NCBI GenBank assembly: GCA_002509745.1
Contig: DAWK01000050.1
Coordinates: 2,836 to 16,451, forward strand
Direction: 5' to 3'
Length of the DNA: 13,616 bases
Source of the DNA: Methanobacteriaceae archaeon UBA349
GTDB taxonomy: Archaea; Methanobacteriota; Methanobacteria; Methanobacteriales; Methanobacteriaceae
Part shown: positions 1 through 7,377 of the stretch, in pieces
How positions within the stretch are numbered: position 1 is the first letter of the stretch
Layout: every line of letters starts with the position of its first letter
The notes under the pieces: generated by a model
Told to the model about the DNA's origin: nothing
Databases searched by the model: none
Seen by the model: the letters and a program-made list of their open reading frames with translations, nothing else
Made by a program: the position numbers and the translations under genes

Positions 1-644
1 TCCCCTTCAAAAAGAGGAGTTCTTTTTTCACTGCGGGCTATTATTTTACCGGGGGTGACTTTAGTGACCTGTCTGGTAAGAATATCCGTAGGTTTTTCTT
101 CATCGGCTGCTTCTTGGGAGCTTTTTTCATCATCTGATTTTTCAGTACCAGTTTCTGGTGCAGTAACATATTTTAAAATTCTATTAACGATGTGCTTCCT
201 TAAATCGGCCTCTTCCATATCGTGCACTTCTACAATCACTTCGCCGTCATTTATTTCAAAATCGGTAATTTGAGGTAATTTCTTGGCTAGATCAAAATCC
301 ACATCATATTTGTCCTTTCCAGTAGGAATAATAGTTTTATATTTAGGCACAAAGATTTTTCGTATTCCCATGTGATATTTTTGCCCTAATAGTTGGGTTA
401 ATGGTTTTTTCATTCGTAAAATGGCATCGTGGGCCCTTACGCGATGGCCAGATTCTATGGTGACTTTTAAGATACTGCCATCTATTTCCCAATTGGTAAT
501 TTGAGCTCCTTCTTCTTCTTTACCTTCTGGAACTCCTTTTAGAAGTAATTCGCTGTTAGCGTCCTTAATAAAGTTTTTTATATCTTCTTCAGCTTCTATA
601 ATATCTTTGCTGAATGTTATTTCTCCATGGAGTATGAATTTCAT
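1..644 (-). CDS. serS: Seryl-tRNA synthetase, methanogenic (type 2) form, N-terminal part only
   Basis: Charges tRNA-Ser with serine in the cytoplasm. The window edge cuts the gene: 214 residues are visible of a family length of about 510. They read from ATG at 644-642, which follows an AGGTGAA Shine-Dalgarno, to a final GKIIARSEKRTPLFEG. The visible part is the idiosyncratic N-terminal tRNA-binding domain of the rare methanogen-type enzyme, which replaces the antiparallel coiled coil of ordinary SerRS. I recognise it from KGVPEGKEEEGAQITNWEI (residues 36-54) and RVRAHDAILRMKKPL (68-82), followed by YHMGIRKIFVPKY. Residues 162-187 form an acidic, Ser/Asp/Glu-rich linker. The catalytic core with its zinc ligands lies outside the window. 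pcc1 is upstream on the same strand, 155 bp away, so serS may have its own promoter. The family call is from sequence memory, and the visible translation fits throughout. Confidence 0.92.
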   Translation of the reverse strand, partial: MKFILHGEITFSKDIIEAEEDIKNFIKDANSELLLKGVPEGKEEEGAQITNWEIDGSILKVTIESGHRVRAHDAILRMKKPLTQLLGQKYHMGIRKIFVPKYKTIIPTGKDKYDVDFDLAKKLPQITDFEINDGEVIVEVHDMEEADLRKHIVNRILKYVTAPETGTEKSDDEKSSQEAADEEKPTDILTRQVTKVTPGKIIARSEKRTPLFEG

Positions 645-799
645 TATTTTCACCTTTAATTCTGATTTGGATTATTTTCCTTATTTGATAATTTTCAATA
701 TACATTTATTAAATTCAAACAATATAGCTAAATTTACTAAATTAAATTGCTTAATTAACTGTAATAGCTAATTAGTCACTAAAATCGCTTGTTAAATTT

Positions 800-1033
800 T
801 CACGACCCTTTTAAATTTTCTAAGATTTTTTCTACCGTCATTTCGCAGAATATGAGGTCGTCTGCTGTAGCTAAGAATGTATTAAGTGAATTTCCTTTTA
901 TCTTAAATTTTACTTCAGAGCCTTCAATTTCTGATTCCAAGTAATTTTTGTTTTCTGGATCCAGAGACTTTAAGGAAATTTCAGCCTGCTCTTTATTTTC
1001 ATATTTCATTACTATTTGGGCCTTAATAAGCAT
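800..1033 (-). CDS. pcc1: KEOPS complex subunit Pcc1
   Basis: A 77-residue protein matching the small Pcc1 (CTAG/Pcc1) family. Pcc1 is the dimerisation subunit of KEOPS, which binds Kae1 and helps make the universal t6A37 modification of ANN-decoding tRNAs in the cytoplasm. Supporting features are an N-terminal strand rich in Ile/Val (LIKAQIVMKY), the SLDPEN turn at residues 24-29 (family pattern S-L-x-P-D/E-N), a second strand pair around EVKFKIKG, and the C-terminal helix motif SLNTFLATADDLIFC (family pattern T-L-x-A-T-x-D-D-L). Length is normal for archaeal Pcc1. ATG at 1033-1031 is preferred over the internal Met9 because the first strand would otherwise be lost; its Shine-Dalgarno is weak (GATGAT). 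It lies between a CooC-like ATPase (107 bp upstream) and serS, both on the same strand. Kae1, Bud32 and Cgi121 are not in the window. Confidence 0.85.
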   Translation of the reverse strand: MLIKAQIVMKYENKEQAEISLKSLDPENKNYLESEIEGSEVKFKIKGNSLNTFLATADDLIFCEMTVEKILENLKGS

Positions 1034-1140
1034 GATATCATCTTTAATTGATGTTATTCTAATTTCTAATTTCAGAAGTATTGATTGATTATAATTATTG
1101 ATTTATAATTTTGAATAATTAATTATTTAATCGATTCCAT

Positions 1141-1929
1141 TTAATCCATACCCGAGATATTTAATATTTTTTTTCCAATTTCTTCAATCGATTTTAAGGC
1201 ATCTGAATCTGGGTATTGATTAAGGGGCTTGCCTTCCATGTCGGCATTGATCACAGATGAATCGCGTGGAATGCTTCCTAACATATCAACATCCAGCTCT
1301 ATTAATTTTTTCTCGACGAATTCTTCTTCTTCCACACTCGAAACTTTATTAATTACAGCCACTATATTCTGTACTCCAATGTCTCCGGCCAGTTTTTTTA
1401 TTCTTTGAGCAGTTTCCAGGGATTTTAAACCGGGCTCAACTACCACGATCATCATATCCACGGATTCAGCAGTTTTACGTCCTAAATGTTCTATTCCCGC
1501 TTCCATATCTAGAATAACTATTTCGTCTTTTTTTAGTATCATATGCCTTAAGAGAGCCTTCAAAAGGACAGAAGCAGGACAGACACACCCATCTCCACCT
1601 TTATCTACGGTCCCCATGACCAGAATTTTCAAGTTTCCATCTGGGCCATAGTCCAAGGATAGTGTTTCTGGAAGATCGCTAATTTTAGGATTCATTTTGA
1701 ATACTTCTCCAAAGGAAGATCCAGGTTCTGCTCCAGTCCTATCCTTTATTAAATCCCTCATTTCAGATATAGGTGTGATTTTATCGTGTATTCCAAGGCT
1801 CGATGCTAGATTCATGTCTGGATCGGCATCTATAGCGAATACTTTGTACTTTTTGGAGAAAATACATGACAATGTACTGGAAAGAGTTGTTTTACCTACT
1901 CCTCCTTTTCCGGTTACAGCGATTTTCAT
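1141..1929 (-). CDS. CooC/MinD-like P-loop ATPase (probable metal-centre insertion protein)
   Basis: A 262-residue soluble SIMIBI-class ATPase closest in appearance to CooC, the maturation ATPase that helps load nickel into carbon monoxide dehydrogenase/acetyl-CoA synthase. Seen directly: a deviant Walker A at residues 7-15 (GKGGVGKTT, with signature Lys8 and catalytic Lys13), the IDADPDMNL segment at 33-41, a Cys-Val-Cys pair (C115, C117) in GDGCVCP, and a Walker B region running into ILDMEAGIEHLGR (139-151). In CooC the CxC pair binds metal at the dimer interface, and the DMEAGIEH stretch is typical of CooC rather than MinD or ParA. Length fits CooC (about 250-260). Start ATG 1929-1927 has an AAGGTG Shine-Dalgarno 6 nt upstream. 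No CODH/ACS gene is nearby; the neighbours are translation genes, so the client enzyme is not shown by context. A MinD-like partitioning role is less likely because of the CxC pair. Confidence 0.8.
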   Translation of the reverse strand: MKIAVTGKGGVGKTTLSSTLSCIFSKKYKVFAIDADPDMNLASSLGIHDKITPISEMRDLIKDRTGAEPGSSFGEVFKMNPKISDLPETLSLDYGPDGNLKILVMGTVDKGGDGCVCPASVLLKALLRHMILKKDEIVILDMEAGIEHLGRKTAESVDMMIVVVEPGLKSLETAQRIKKLAGDIGVQNIVAVINKVSSVEEEEFVEKKLIELDVDMLGSIPRDSSVINADMEGKPLNQYPDSDALKSIEEIGKKILNISGMD

Positions 1930-2292
1930 TTTAACACCTTATTATAATATTTAAATGGATTTTAATTATTTTTAATTCTAATTTTGCTTTCAATAAAATT
2001 TTCCACATAAAAATTTCAAATAATAAATACTTTATTAAATATTAAATTAATTAGTAGATAATTATTTAGTATATATTAAAAATAATCTTTATAATAATAT
2101 GGACTATTTATGTTAAAAAATAATATTAAAGATATATTTAAAATTGAAGATATATTAAAGATAATAATATGAATGAATTGAGATGAATTTTAATAATGAT
2201 TTTAATTAATAATTAATTTATTAAGAAAATTAATTTTATTTAGAATAATACTGATAAAAAGTTATTTGAAAATATTTCATATTTAATTATAA

Positions 2293-2300
2293 TTTATATC
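2293..2300 (+). promoter_or_regulatory. Candidate box A (TATA) for rpl10e
   Basis: TTTATATC matches 7 of 8 positions of the methanogen box A consensus TTTATATA and is oriented towards rpl10e. If used, transcription would begin near 2322-2327, giving a leader of about 110 nt that contains the GTTATCA words. An alternative is TTTATTAAT at 2323-2331 with a shorter leader. In such AT-rich DNA, TATA-like words are common, so this is a weak call. Confidence 0.25.
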
Positions 2301-2332
2301 AATTACATTTTTGACGGTAACGTTTATTAATG

Positions 2333-2386
2333 GTTATCAAGAAATTGAACTTAACTTAATCTAAGTTATCATTTCAGTTATCATTC
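2333..2386. promoter_or_regulatory. GTTATCA triple repeat and 7-3-7 palindrome upstream of rpl10e
   Basis: GTTATCA occurs at 2333-2339, 2365-2371 and 2377-2383. The last two form a near-tandem pair, AGTTATCATTTC followed by AGTTATCATTC. Overlapping the second copy is a perfect inverted repeat, TAACTTA (2352-2358), spacer ATC, TAAGTTA (2362-2368). The cluster ends about 50 bp before the rpl10e start. It could be a binding site for a transcription factor or a weak leader hairpin; which one is inference. These are words that stand out from the surrounding A/T background. Confidence 0.4.
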
Positions 2387-2434
2387 TCAATTTTCAATGT
2401 TTAATTGATAGAAATTTTTATGGGAGGATTATTT

Positions 2435-2917
2435 ATGGTTCGAGCATACACAAGAAGAGATTACATTAGAAAAATCCCAGGGTCAAGGATAGTTCAATAT
2501 GATATGGGTAACTTATCAGCGGAATTTCCTATATCTGTGAGTTTAGCAGTGAAGGCCCCTACCCAAATTCAACACAACGCTTTAGAAGCATCCAGGATTG
2601 CTTCCAACAGATTTATGCAGAGAAAAGCTGGTAGAATGGGTTACCACCTGAAAATACGAGTTTATCCGCACCACATTGTCAGGGAAAACCCTATGGCCAC
2701 TGGGGCCGGTGCTGACCGGGTACAAGATGGTATGAGAAAAGCTTTTGGTAAAGCAGTAAGTTCTGTAGCCATAGTGAAGAAAAATCAGAAGATACTCACT
2801 ATTCAAACCAACAAGAAAAACTTTTTAGATGCCAAAGAGGCCCTTAGAAGAGCAGCTATGAAATTCCCAGTTTCCTGTAGAGTAGTTGTTGACAAGGGAG
2901 AAGAACTAGTCAAATAG
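2435..2917 (+). CDS. rpl10e: 50S ribosomal protein L10e (uL16 family)
   Basis: Large-subunit ribosomal protein, archaeal/eukaryotic counterpart of bacterial L16, located near the central protuberance and tRNA-contacting region of the 50S subunit. The 160-residue product begins [19 protein letters not shown], ends GEELVK, and contains the family's [14 protein letters not shown] stretch and the [22 protein letters not shown] loop region. The start is the ATG at 2435, placed 4 nt after a strong GGGAGGATT Shine-Dalgarno. An upstream in-frame TTG at 2405 would add ten residues that run through this Shine-Dalgarno and is not credible. A hairpin terminator follows 10 nt after the stop, so it is probably monocistronic. 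Confidence 0.97.
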   Translation: MVRAYTRRDYIRKIPGSRIVQYDMGNLSAEFPISVSLAVKAPTQIQHNALEASRIASNRFMQRKAGRMGYHLKIRVYPHHIVRENPMATGAGADRVQDGMRKAFGKAVSSVAIVKKNQKILTIQTNKKNFLDAKEALRRAAMKFPVSCRVVVDKGEELVK

Positions 2918-2927
2918 ATAATTATAT

Positions 2928-2960
2928 TTAAATTGGTTTATTTAACCAATTTAACCTTTT
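2928..2960 (+). terminator. Hairpin plus T-rich terminator after rpl10e
   Basis: A perfect 11-bp inverted repeat, TTAAATTGGTT (2928-2938) and AACCAATTTAA (2944-2954) with loop TATTT, starts 10 nt after the rpl10e stop codon and is followed by CCTTTT and a second CTTTT. Position and the downstream T tract fit a transcription end. Archaeal termination relies mainly on the T tract, so the role of the stem is inferred. Confidence 0.6.
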
Positions 2961-3080
2961 AATCTTTTAAAATATATTTAATTTAAGTTTTAGACTACAT
3001 TTGCGCGATCTGATTCGTAATTTATCTAAATATCTATGGATAAATAAAATTAGTTAATATCTGTAATTAATTAATGGATT

Positions 3081-3090
3081 TGATTAATCA
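3081..3090 (+). promoter_or_regulatory. Palindrome TGATTAATCA upstream of ppsA
   Basis: A perfect 10-bp palindrome lies 42 bp before the ppsA start codon. A further interrupted inverted repeat, ATTTATC (3020-3026) and GATAAAT (3039-3045), lies upstream of it and spans a TATA-like CTAAATAT. The palindrome is placed where an operator controlling ppsA could sit. It is short and A/T-rich, so chance is a real alternative. Confidence 0.3.
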
Positions 3091-3132
3091 CAATTATTTT
3101 TGAACAATAATGAGGTTTTAAGGGGATAAAAC

Positions 3133-5415
3133 ATGTATGTGGCATTTTTTGAGGATTTAAACAAGGAAGATGTGGATATTGCTGGTGGAAAGGGAGCTAA
3201 TTTAGGAGAATTAACTCAAGCTGGAATCCCAGTTCCTCCGGGATTTGTGGTAACATCCGAAACCTATGATAAATTTATGAGAGAAACAGGGATTTATGGT
3301 GAAGTAATGGGCTTTTTAGACTCTCTGGATGTTAATAACAATAAAAAACTCCAGGAAGCCGCTAAAAATATTAAAAAAATCATTATTGAAACCGAAGTTC
3401 CTGAAGACATTAAAACGTTGATTATAGAAGCTTACAATGCACTTTGCCAACGTATTGGTACTGAAAATGTTTTTGTGGCCATTCGTTCATCTGCCACAGC
3501 AGAAGATTTACCTGAAGCCTCTTTCGCAGGACAGCAAGATACTTTTCTTAATATTAAAGGCCCACAAGATGTCTTAGAATATGTGCAAAAATGTTGGGCA
3601 TCTCTTTTTGAAGCAAGAGCAATTTTCTACAGAGAAGAAAATAATTTTGATCACTCCAAGGTATATATTGCAGTAGTAGTTCAAGAAATGGTGGAAGCTG
3701 AAAAAGCAGGTGTAATGTTCACGGTACATCCTTCTACTGGTGAAGAAAAGATTCTTATTGAAGGTTCTTGGGGATTAGGTGAAGCTGTAGTTTCTGGAAC
3801 TGTTACTCCTGACACTTACTGGGTGGACAAAGCTACCGGTGAAATTCTGGAAGTTACCATCAGTGAGAAAAATGTAATGTTCAAAAAAGACCCTAAGGCT
3901 GGAAAGACCATTAAAACAGAAGTTCCCACTGATTTGAAAAACAAGCGGGTTTTAAATGAAGATGAACTGGAAACTCTAACTGAAATGGGTAAAAGGATAC
4001 ACGACCACTATGAATTCCCACAAGATACTGAATGGGCTTTTAAAGATGGTGAACTATTCATGCTCCAGTCCAGACCAGTTACTACTTTAGGTGGAAACCA
4101 TAGCGAATCTCAAGATGCAGAAGAAAGAGAGAGAATAGTAATAACTAAGGGATTAGGCGCCAGTCCGGGTATGGCTTCTGGTGCGGTAAAAATAGTTAAT
4201 GATATTGATGAGCTGGACAAAATTCATGAAGGTGACGTTCTGGTTACTGTTATGACCACTCCGGACATGGTTCCGGCCATGAAACGTGCCAGTGGGATTA
4301 TCACCGATGAGGGTGGAGTAACCTGTCACGCTGCTATTGTTTCCAGGGAATTGGGAATACCTTGTGTGGTAGGGACATCGGATGCTTCTAAAACCCTTGA
4401 TGAAAATCAATTAGTTACTCTGGATGGTAAAAAGGGAATTATTTACGAAGGAATACTCAAAGTTTCTGAGAAAAAAGTGGAAGATACACAAACATTTGCT
4501 GAAGCACCAGTATTAACTGTCACTGAGGTAAAAGTCAATGTAAGTATGGTTGAAGCGGCTCAAAAGGCAGCAGCTACAGGAGCAGACGGTGTGGGCTTAC
4601 TGCGAACAGAACACATGATGTTAACCTCTGGAGTCCACCCTAAAAAGTTCATTACAGATGGAAGAGAAGATGATTTGGTAAAAATACTGGTAGAAAATAT
4701 TCTAAAAGTAGCTGATGCATTTTATCCTCGACCAGTATGGTACCGAACTCTGGATGCCCCAACAGATGAATTTAAAACATTAGATGGTGGCCAAGATGAA
4801 CCTTATGAACACAACCCTATGCTGGGCTGGAGAGGAATCAGAAGGGAACTGGACGAACCAGAAATCTTAAAAGCTGAATTCAATGCCATTAAAAAACTTC
4901 ACGAACAGGGCTACACCAATATTGGTATTATGGTACCTTTAGTACAGCACCCTGACGAGCTTAAAAAGGCCAAGCAAATTGCCGAGGAAGTTGGATTGAA
5001 ACCTCATAAGGATATAGAGTTTGGAATCATGGTAGAAACTCCTGCAGCAGCTCTTATAATTGAAGACTTCATTGATGTGGGACTTGACTTTGTAAGCTTT
5101 GGAACTAATGATTTAACCCAATACACTCTGGCCATTGACAGAAACAATGAGCACGTAGCAGGCTTATACACTGAAGGACACCCTGCAGTTTTAAAACTCA
5201 TTGAAAGAGTTATTAAGAAATGTAATGCCGCTGGAGTCAAAACCAGTATTTGTGGCCAGGCTGGAAGTATGCCTAAAATTGTAGAAAAACTGGTAGAGCT
5301 TGGAATTGACAGTGTATCTGCAAATACGGATGCTGTAGCTGACGTCAGAAGGACTGTGGCCCGTGGAGAGCAAAAATTACTTTTAAGGGCTGCTAGGAAG
5401 ATGGTTACGGAATAA
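3133..5415 (+). CDS. ppsA: Phosphoenolpyruvate synthase (pyruvate, water dikinase)
   Basis: Converts pyruvate, ATP and water to phosphoenolpyruvate, AMP and phosphate. In autotrophic methanogens this carries carbon from acetyl-CoA via pyruvate into gluconeogenesis. The 760 residues show the complete dikinase layout. The N-terminal ATP-grasp domain (about 1-330) has GGKGAN (Lys20), IRSSATAEDLPEASFAGQQD (Arg118) and QSRPVTT. The swivelling phosphohistidine domain has GGVTCHAAIVSRELG, with His399 as the phosphorylated residue. The C-terminal TIM-barrel PEP/pyruvate domain (about 455-755) has GLLRTEH (Arg491), VETPAA (Glu635), FGTNDLTQYTL (Asp660) and SICGQAG, with Cys707 as the general acid. Length fits intein-free homologues; no intein is present, unlike the Methanocaldococcus jannaschii enzyme. 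ATG 3133 follows AAGGGGAT with good spacing. A leader of up to 215 bp precedes it and oligo-T tracts follow, so it is probably a single-gene unit. Confidence 0.97.
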   Translation: MYVAFFEDLNKEDVDIAGGKGANLGELTQAGIPVPPGFVVTSETYDKFMRETGIYGEVMGFLDSLDVNNNKKLQEAAKNIKKIIIETEVPEDIKTLIIEAYNALCQRIGTENVFVAIRSSATAEDLPEASFAGQQDTFLNIKGPQDVLEYVQKCWASLFEARAIFYREENNFDHSKVYIAVVVQEMVEAEKAGVMFTVHPSTGEEKILIEGSWGLGEAVVSGTVTPDTYWVDKATGEILEVTISEKNVMFKKDPKAGKTIKTEVPTDLKNKRVLNEDELETLTEMGKRIHDHYEFPQDTEWAFKDGELFMLQSRPVTTLGGNHSESQDAEERERIVITKGLGASPGMASGAVKIVNDIDELDKIHEGDVLVTVMTTPDMVPAMKRASGIITDEGGVTCHAAIVSRELGIPCVVGTSDASKTLDENQLVTLDGKKGIIYEGILKVSEKKVEDTQTFAEAPVLTVTEVKVNVSMVEAAQKAAATGADGVGLLRTEHMMLTSGVHPKKFITDGREDDLVKILVENILKVADAFYPRPVWYRTLDAPTDEFKTLDGGQDEPYEHNPMLGWRGIRRELDEPEILKAEFNAIKKLHEQGYTNIGIMVPLVQHPDELKKAKQIAEEVGLKPHKDIEFGIMVETPAAALIIEDFIDVGLDFVSFGTNDLTQYTLAIDRNNEHVAGLYTEGHPAVLKLIERVIKKCNAAGVKTSICGQAGSMPKIVEKLVELGIDSVSANTDAVADVRRTVARGEQKLLLRAARKMVTE

Positions 5416-5441
5416 ACTTTTCATTGTTTATCTTTAACTAA

Positions 5442-5464
5442 TTTTTAATTTTTTTAATATTTTT
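5442..5464 (+). terminator. Oligo-T terminator after ppsA
   Basis: Three T runs of 5, 7 and 5 (5442-5446, 5449-5455, 5460-5464) lie 27-49 nt after the ppsA stop. This is the usual form of an archaeal factor-independent terminator. It leaves about 29 bp before mfnA, so some read-through or an mfnA promoter overlapping the tracts must be assumed. Confidence 0.55.
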
Positions 5465-5493
5465 CTAATTAATTTATTCTAGGTGTCATTAAA

Positions 5494-6657
5494 ATGGATA
5501 AAACAGGACTCAGCAAGTGCCAGGTCTTTGAAACGCTTCAGGAGTTCAAGAAAAAGGATCTAAAGTATTCTTCCGGCAAAATATTAGGTTCCATGTGCAC
5601 CTGTGCGCATCCTATTGCTAAGGAAGTATATTGTGATTTTTTAGAATCTAATTTGGGAGATCCTGGCCTTTTTAAAGGTACTAAAGCACTGGAAAATGAA
5701 GTAATTTCTATGCTAGGTGAACTTTTAGGCAAAAAAGATGTTTATGGGCATGTAATTACTGGTGGCACGGAAGCTAATCTCATGGCCATGCGAGCAGCCA
5801 GGAATATGGTCCAAAATACTATGGGTGAAGAATTAAATGGAACTCTCGAGATTGTGGTTCCTAAATCTGCTCATTTTTCTTTTAAAAAGGCTGCCGATAT
5901 CTTGGGTTTAAAATTAAAAGAAGTTGAATTGACTGACGAATATCGCATGGATTTGAATTGTTTTCAGGAAAATCTCTCCAAAAATACTATTGCGGTAGTT
6001 GGTGTGGCTGGAACCACGGAACTAGGCAAAATTGACCCTATATCTGAACTTTCCAAAATTTGTTTGGATTCTAATATTTATCTACATGTTGATGCGGCCT
6101 TTGGAGGCTTTTTAATACCATTTTTAAAGGAAATTGGGTATAAACTTCCTGATTTTGATTTTTCCCTAGAAGGTGTCTCTTCCATTACTATTGATCCTCA
6201 TAAGATGGGTTTGGCACCTATTCCATCAGGATGTATATTGTTCAGGGAAAAAGAGTATCTAGATGTCATGAACATTGATACTCCATACCTAACTGAAAAA
6301 CAGCAGTCCACTATTGCCGGTACCAGAACCGGTGCTTCTTCAGCGGCTACTTGGGCTATAATGAAGTATATGGGTAGGGAAGGATATGTGAAACTTGCTG
6401 TTCAAGCTATGGAAACAACAGACTTTTTAGCTAGGAATCTGGTCAAAGCAGGATTTGAACTGGTCAGTTCACCGGAATTGAATATAGTTGCATTTAATTC
6501 TAAGCAAATGCCCGCTCATGAGCTGGCTGAAAAACTTGAAGCTCAAGGATGGGCTGTCTCTGTTTCATCATGCCCTCCGGCCATAAGGGTAGTACTAATG
6601 CCTCATATAAAACTGGAACATATAGTTGAATTAATGGATACTCTTGAAAATATTTAA
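5494..6657 (+). CDS. mfnA: L-tyrosine/L-aspartate decarboxylase MfnA
   Basis: A PLP-dependent group II decarboxylase of 387 residues. In methanogens MfnA makes tyramine from tyrosine for methanofuran, the first C1 carrier of methanogenesis, and can make beta-alanine from aspartate for coenzyme A. Seen: the N-terminal [18 protein letters not shown] segment, the cofactor-phosphate motif [16 protein letters not shown] (Gly90-Glu93 region), HVDAAFGGF with Asp200 that pairs with the pyridine nitrogen, and [18 protein letters not shown] with the Schiff-base Lys237 preceded by His236. Length matches characterised methanogen MfnA (about 390). ATG 5494 is 8 nt after AGGTG. A general glutamate decarboxylase is the main alternative, but length and the PHKMGLAP context favour MfnA. 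It lies 78 bp after ppsA on the same strand. Confidence 0.93.
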   Translation: MDKTGLSKCQVFETLQEFKKKDLKYSSGKILGSMCTCAHPIAKEVYCDFLESNLGDPGLFKGTKALENEVISMLGELLGKKDVYGHVITGGTEANLMAMRAARNMVQNTMGEELNGTLEIVVPKSAHFSFKKAADILGLKLKEVELTDEYRMDLNCFQENLSKNTIAVVGVAGTTELGKIDPISELSKICLDSNIYLHVDAAFGGFLIPFLKEIGYKLPDFDFSLEGVSSITIDPHKMGLAPIPSGCILFREKEYLDVMNIDTPYLTEKQQSTIAGTRTGASSAATWAIMKYMGREGYVKLAVQAMETTDFLARNLVKAGFELVSSPELNIVAFNSKQMPAHELAEKLEAQGWAVSVSSCPPAIRVVLMPHIKLEHIVELMDTLENI

Positions 6658-6728
6658 AATAGCTATAATTAAATTACTTTAATTCAAAAAGGCTGGTTTT
6701 AATTATTCTTAAAATTCATTATAATTAA

Positions 6729-6736
6729 TTTATATT
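6729..6736 (+). promoter_or_regulatory. Candidate box A (TATA) for fumB
   Basis: TTTATATT matches 7 of 8 positions of the box A consensus TTTATATA and lies in the 188-bp gap between mfnA and fumB. It would give a start near 6758-6763 and a leader of about 85 nt ending in the TGAGGT Shine-Dalgarno. The gap contains no clear terminator for mfnA. Weak call because the gap is A/T-rich throughout. Confidence 0.3.
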
Positions 6737-6845
6737 GCTAGCTGAAATTAGATTAATATAGATTAAATAGAATTTACTAGGAGAATATTTGTTTTTTAAT
6801 AAATTTTTCAGTTAAAATAAATTTTATAGCTCATGAGGTTTTAAA

Positions 6846-7340
6846 ATGAAAAAAATTACTATTCCCACCACTAAAGAAATAATTGATTCTCTAGAAGTTG
6901 GCGATCAGATTCTTTTAAGTGGAAAAATGCTTACGGGAAGAGATGCTGCTTTACCCAGACTGGTTAAATCAATTAAAAATGGCGAAAAATTAATTGATAT
7001 TCAAGGAGCCGCCCTAATGCATACGGCAGTTAGTGATGCTGGAATCGCCCCAACTACTAGTAACAAGGAAGAAATCGAGGGAAACATGCCCTATCTAGCC
7101 AAAGCAGGCCTTCTTATTCATATAGGGAAAGGAAATCTAAGCGAAGATACAGTAAAATCTTTAGGTGATGCTGGGGCAATATTTGTAGTAACTCCTCCCG
7201 TAGCAGCACTTTTAACTAGTAAAGTAAAGTCAAAAAAAGTGGCAGCCTTTAAAGAAGAAGGAATGGAGGCCATATTTGAACTGGAAGTTGAAGAAATTCC
7301 AGGAATTGTGGCTGTGGCCCATGGAAAGTCTATTTATTGA
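6846..7340 (+). CDS. fumB: Class I fumarate hydratase beta subunit (FumB-like)
   Basis: The protein matches the C-terminal/beta domain of iron-sulfur class I fumarases and L-tartrate dehydratases, which hydrate fumarate to malate in the incomplete reductive TCA route of methanogens. Seen in order: ITIPTTKEIIDSLEVGDQILLSG (residues 4-26), GRDAALPRL (31-39), AGIAPTTSNK, LLIHIGKGNLSEDTV, VVTPPVAALL and the terminal ELEVEEIPGIVAVAHGKSIY. The 164-residue length is slightly short for separate beta subunits (about 165-195). Many family members have His after the RDxA motif; here Leu36 is present. The alpha subunit, which carries the iron-sulfur cysteines, is not in the window, so activity depends on a gene elsewhere. 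ATG 6846 follows TGAGGT. It converges with upp, 27 bp between stops. Confidence 0.88.
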   Translation: MKKITIPTTKEIIDSLEVGDQILLSGKMLTGRDAALPRLVKSIKNGEKLIDIQGAALMHTAVSDAGIAPTTSNKEEIEGNMPYLAKAGLLIHIGKGNLSEDTVKSLGDAGAIFVVTPPVAALLTSKVKSKKVAAFKEEGMEAIFELEVEEIPGIVAVAHGKSIY

Positions 7341-7359
7341 TAAAATACTTATGGATAAT

Positions 7360-7377
7360 ATCTAAAACTATTTAGAT
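7360..7377. terminator. Inverted repeat between converging fumB and upp
   Basis: ATCTAAA (7360-7366), loop ACTA, TTTAGAT (7371-7377) is a perfect 7-bp inverted repeat lying in the tiny gap between the two converging genes and covering the upp stop codon. The location suits a bidirectional terminator. The stem is A/T-rich and no long T tract adjoins it, so support is limited. Confidence 0.35.

Larger units (their letters stand above)
1930..2434. other. Long AT-rich divergent intergenic region
   Basis: No supported gene is present. The 505 bp separate the minus-strand CooC-like gene from plus-strand rpl10e, so both promoters should lie here. The DNA is almost pure A/T from about 1960 to 2310. 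Visible structures are an inverted repeat AATTAATTT (2211-2219) with AAATTAATT (2227-2235), near-repeats of GATATATT around 2131-2157, a TATA-like TTTATATC at 2293-2300, and the GTTATCA cluster described separately. A 20-codon frame at 2110-2172 has no ribosome-binding site and was not called. Confidence 0.6.

Noticed and set aside
55..273. 72-codon plus-strand frame at the left edge
   Set aside because: Antisense to serS, whose frame has clear family motifs over the same bases.
645..799. Possible small RNA or gene between serS and pcc1
   Set aside because: Only A/T-rich leader sequence with a TATA-like AATATAC near 697-703 on the serS strand; no frame or stable fold was seen.
1697..1954. 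85-codon plus-strand frame opposite the CooC-like gene
   Set aside because: Antisense to the Walker A region of the ATPase; no motif or ribosome-binding site of its own.
2110..2172. 20-codon frame starting MLKNNIKDIFKI in the A/T-rich spacer
   Set aside because: No Shine-Dalgarno, composition dictated by A/T content (Ile, Lys, Asn), and no second support.
2405..2434. Upstream TTG start for rpl10e adding ten residues
   Set aside because: The extension reads through the GGGAGGATT Shine-Dalgarno, and the product from ATG 2435 begins [10 protein letters not shown] as expected for L10e.
3133..5415. Intein in ppsA
   Set aside because: The frame runs through all active-site motifs without an insertion, and the length is that of intein-free enzymes.
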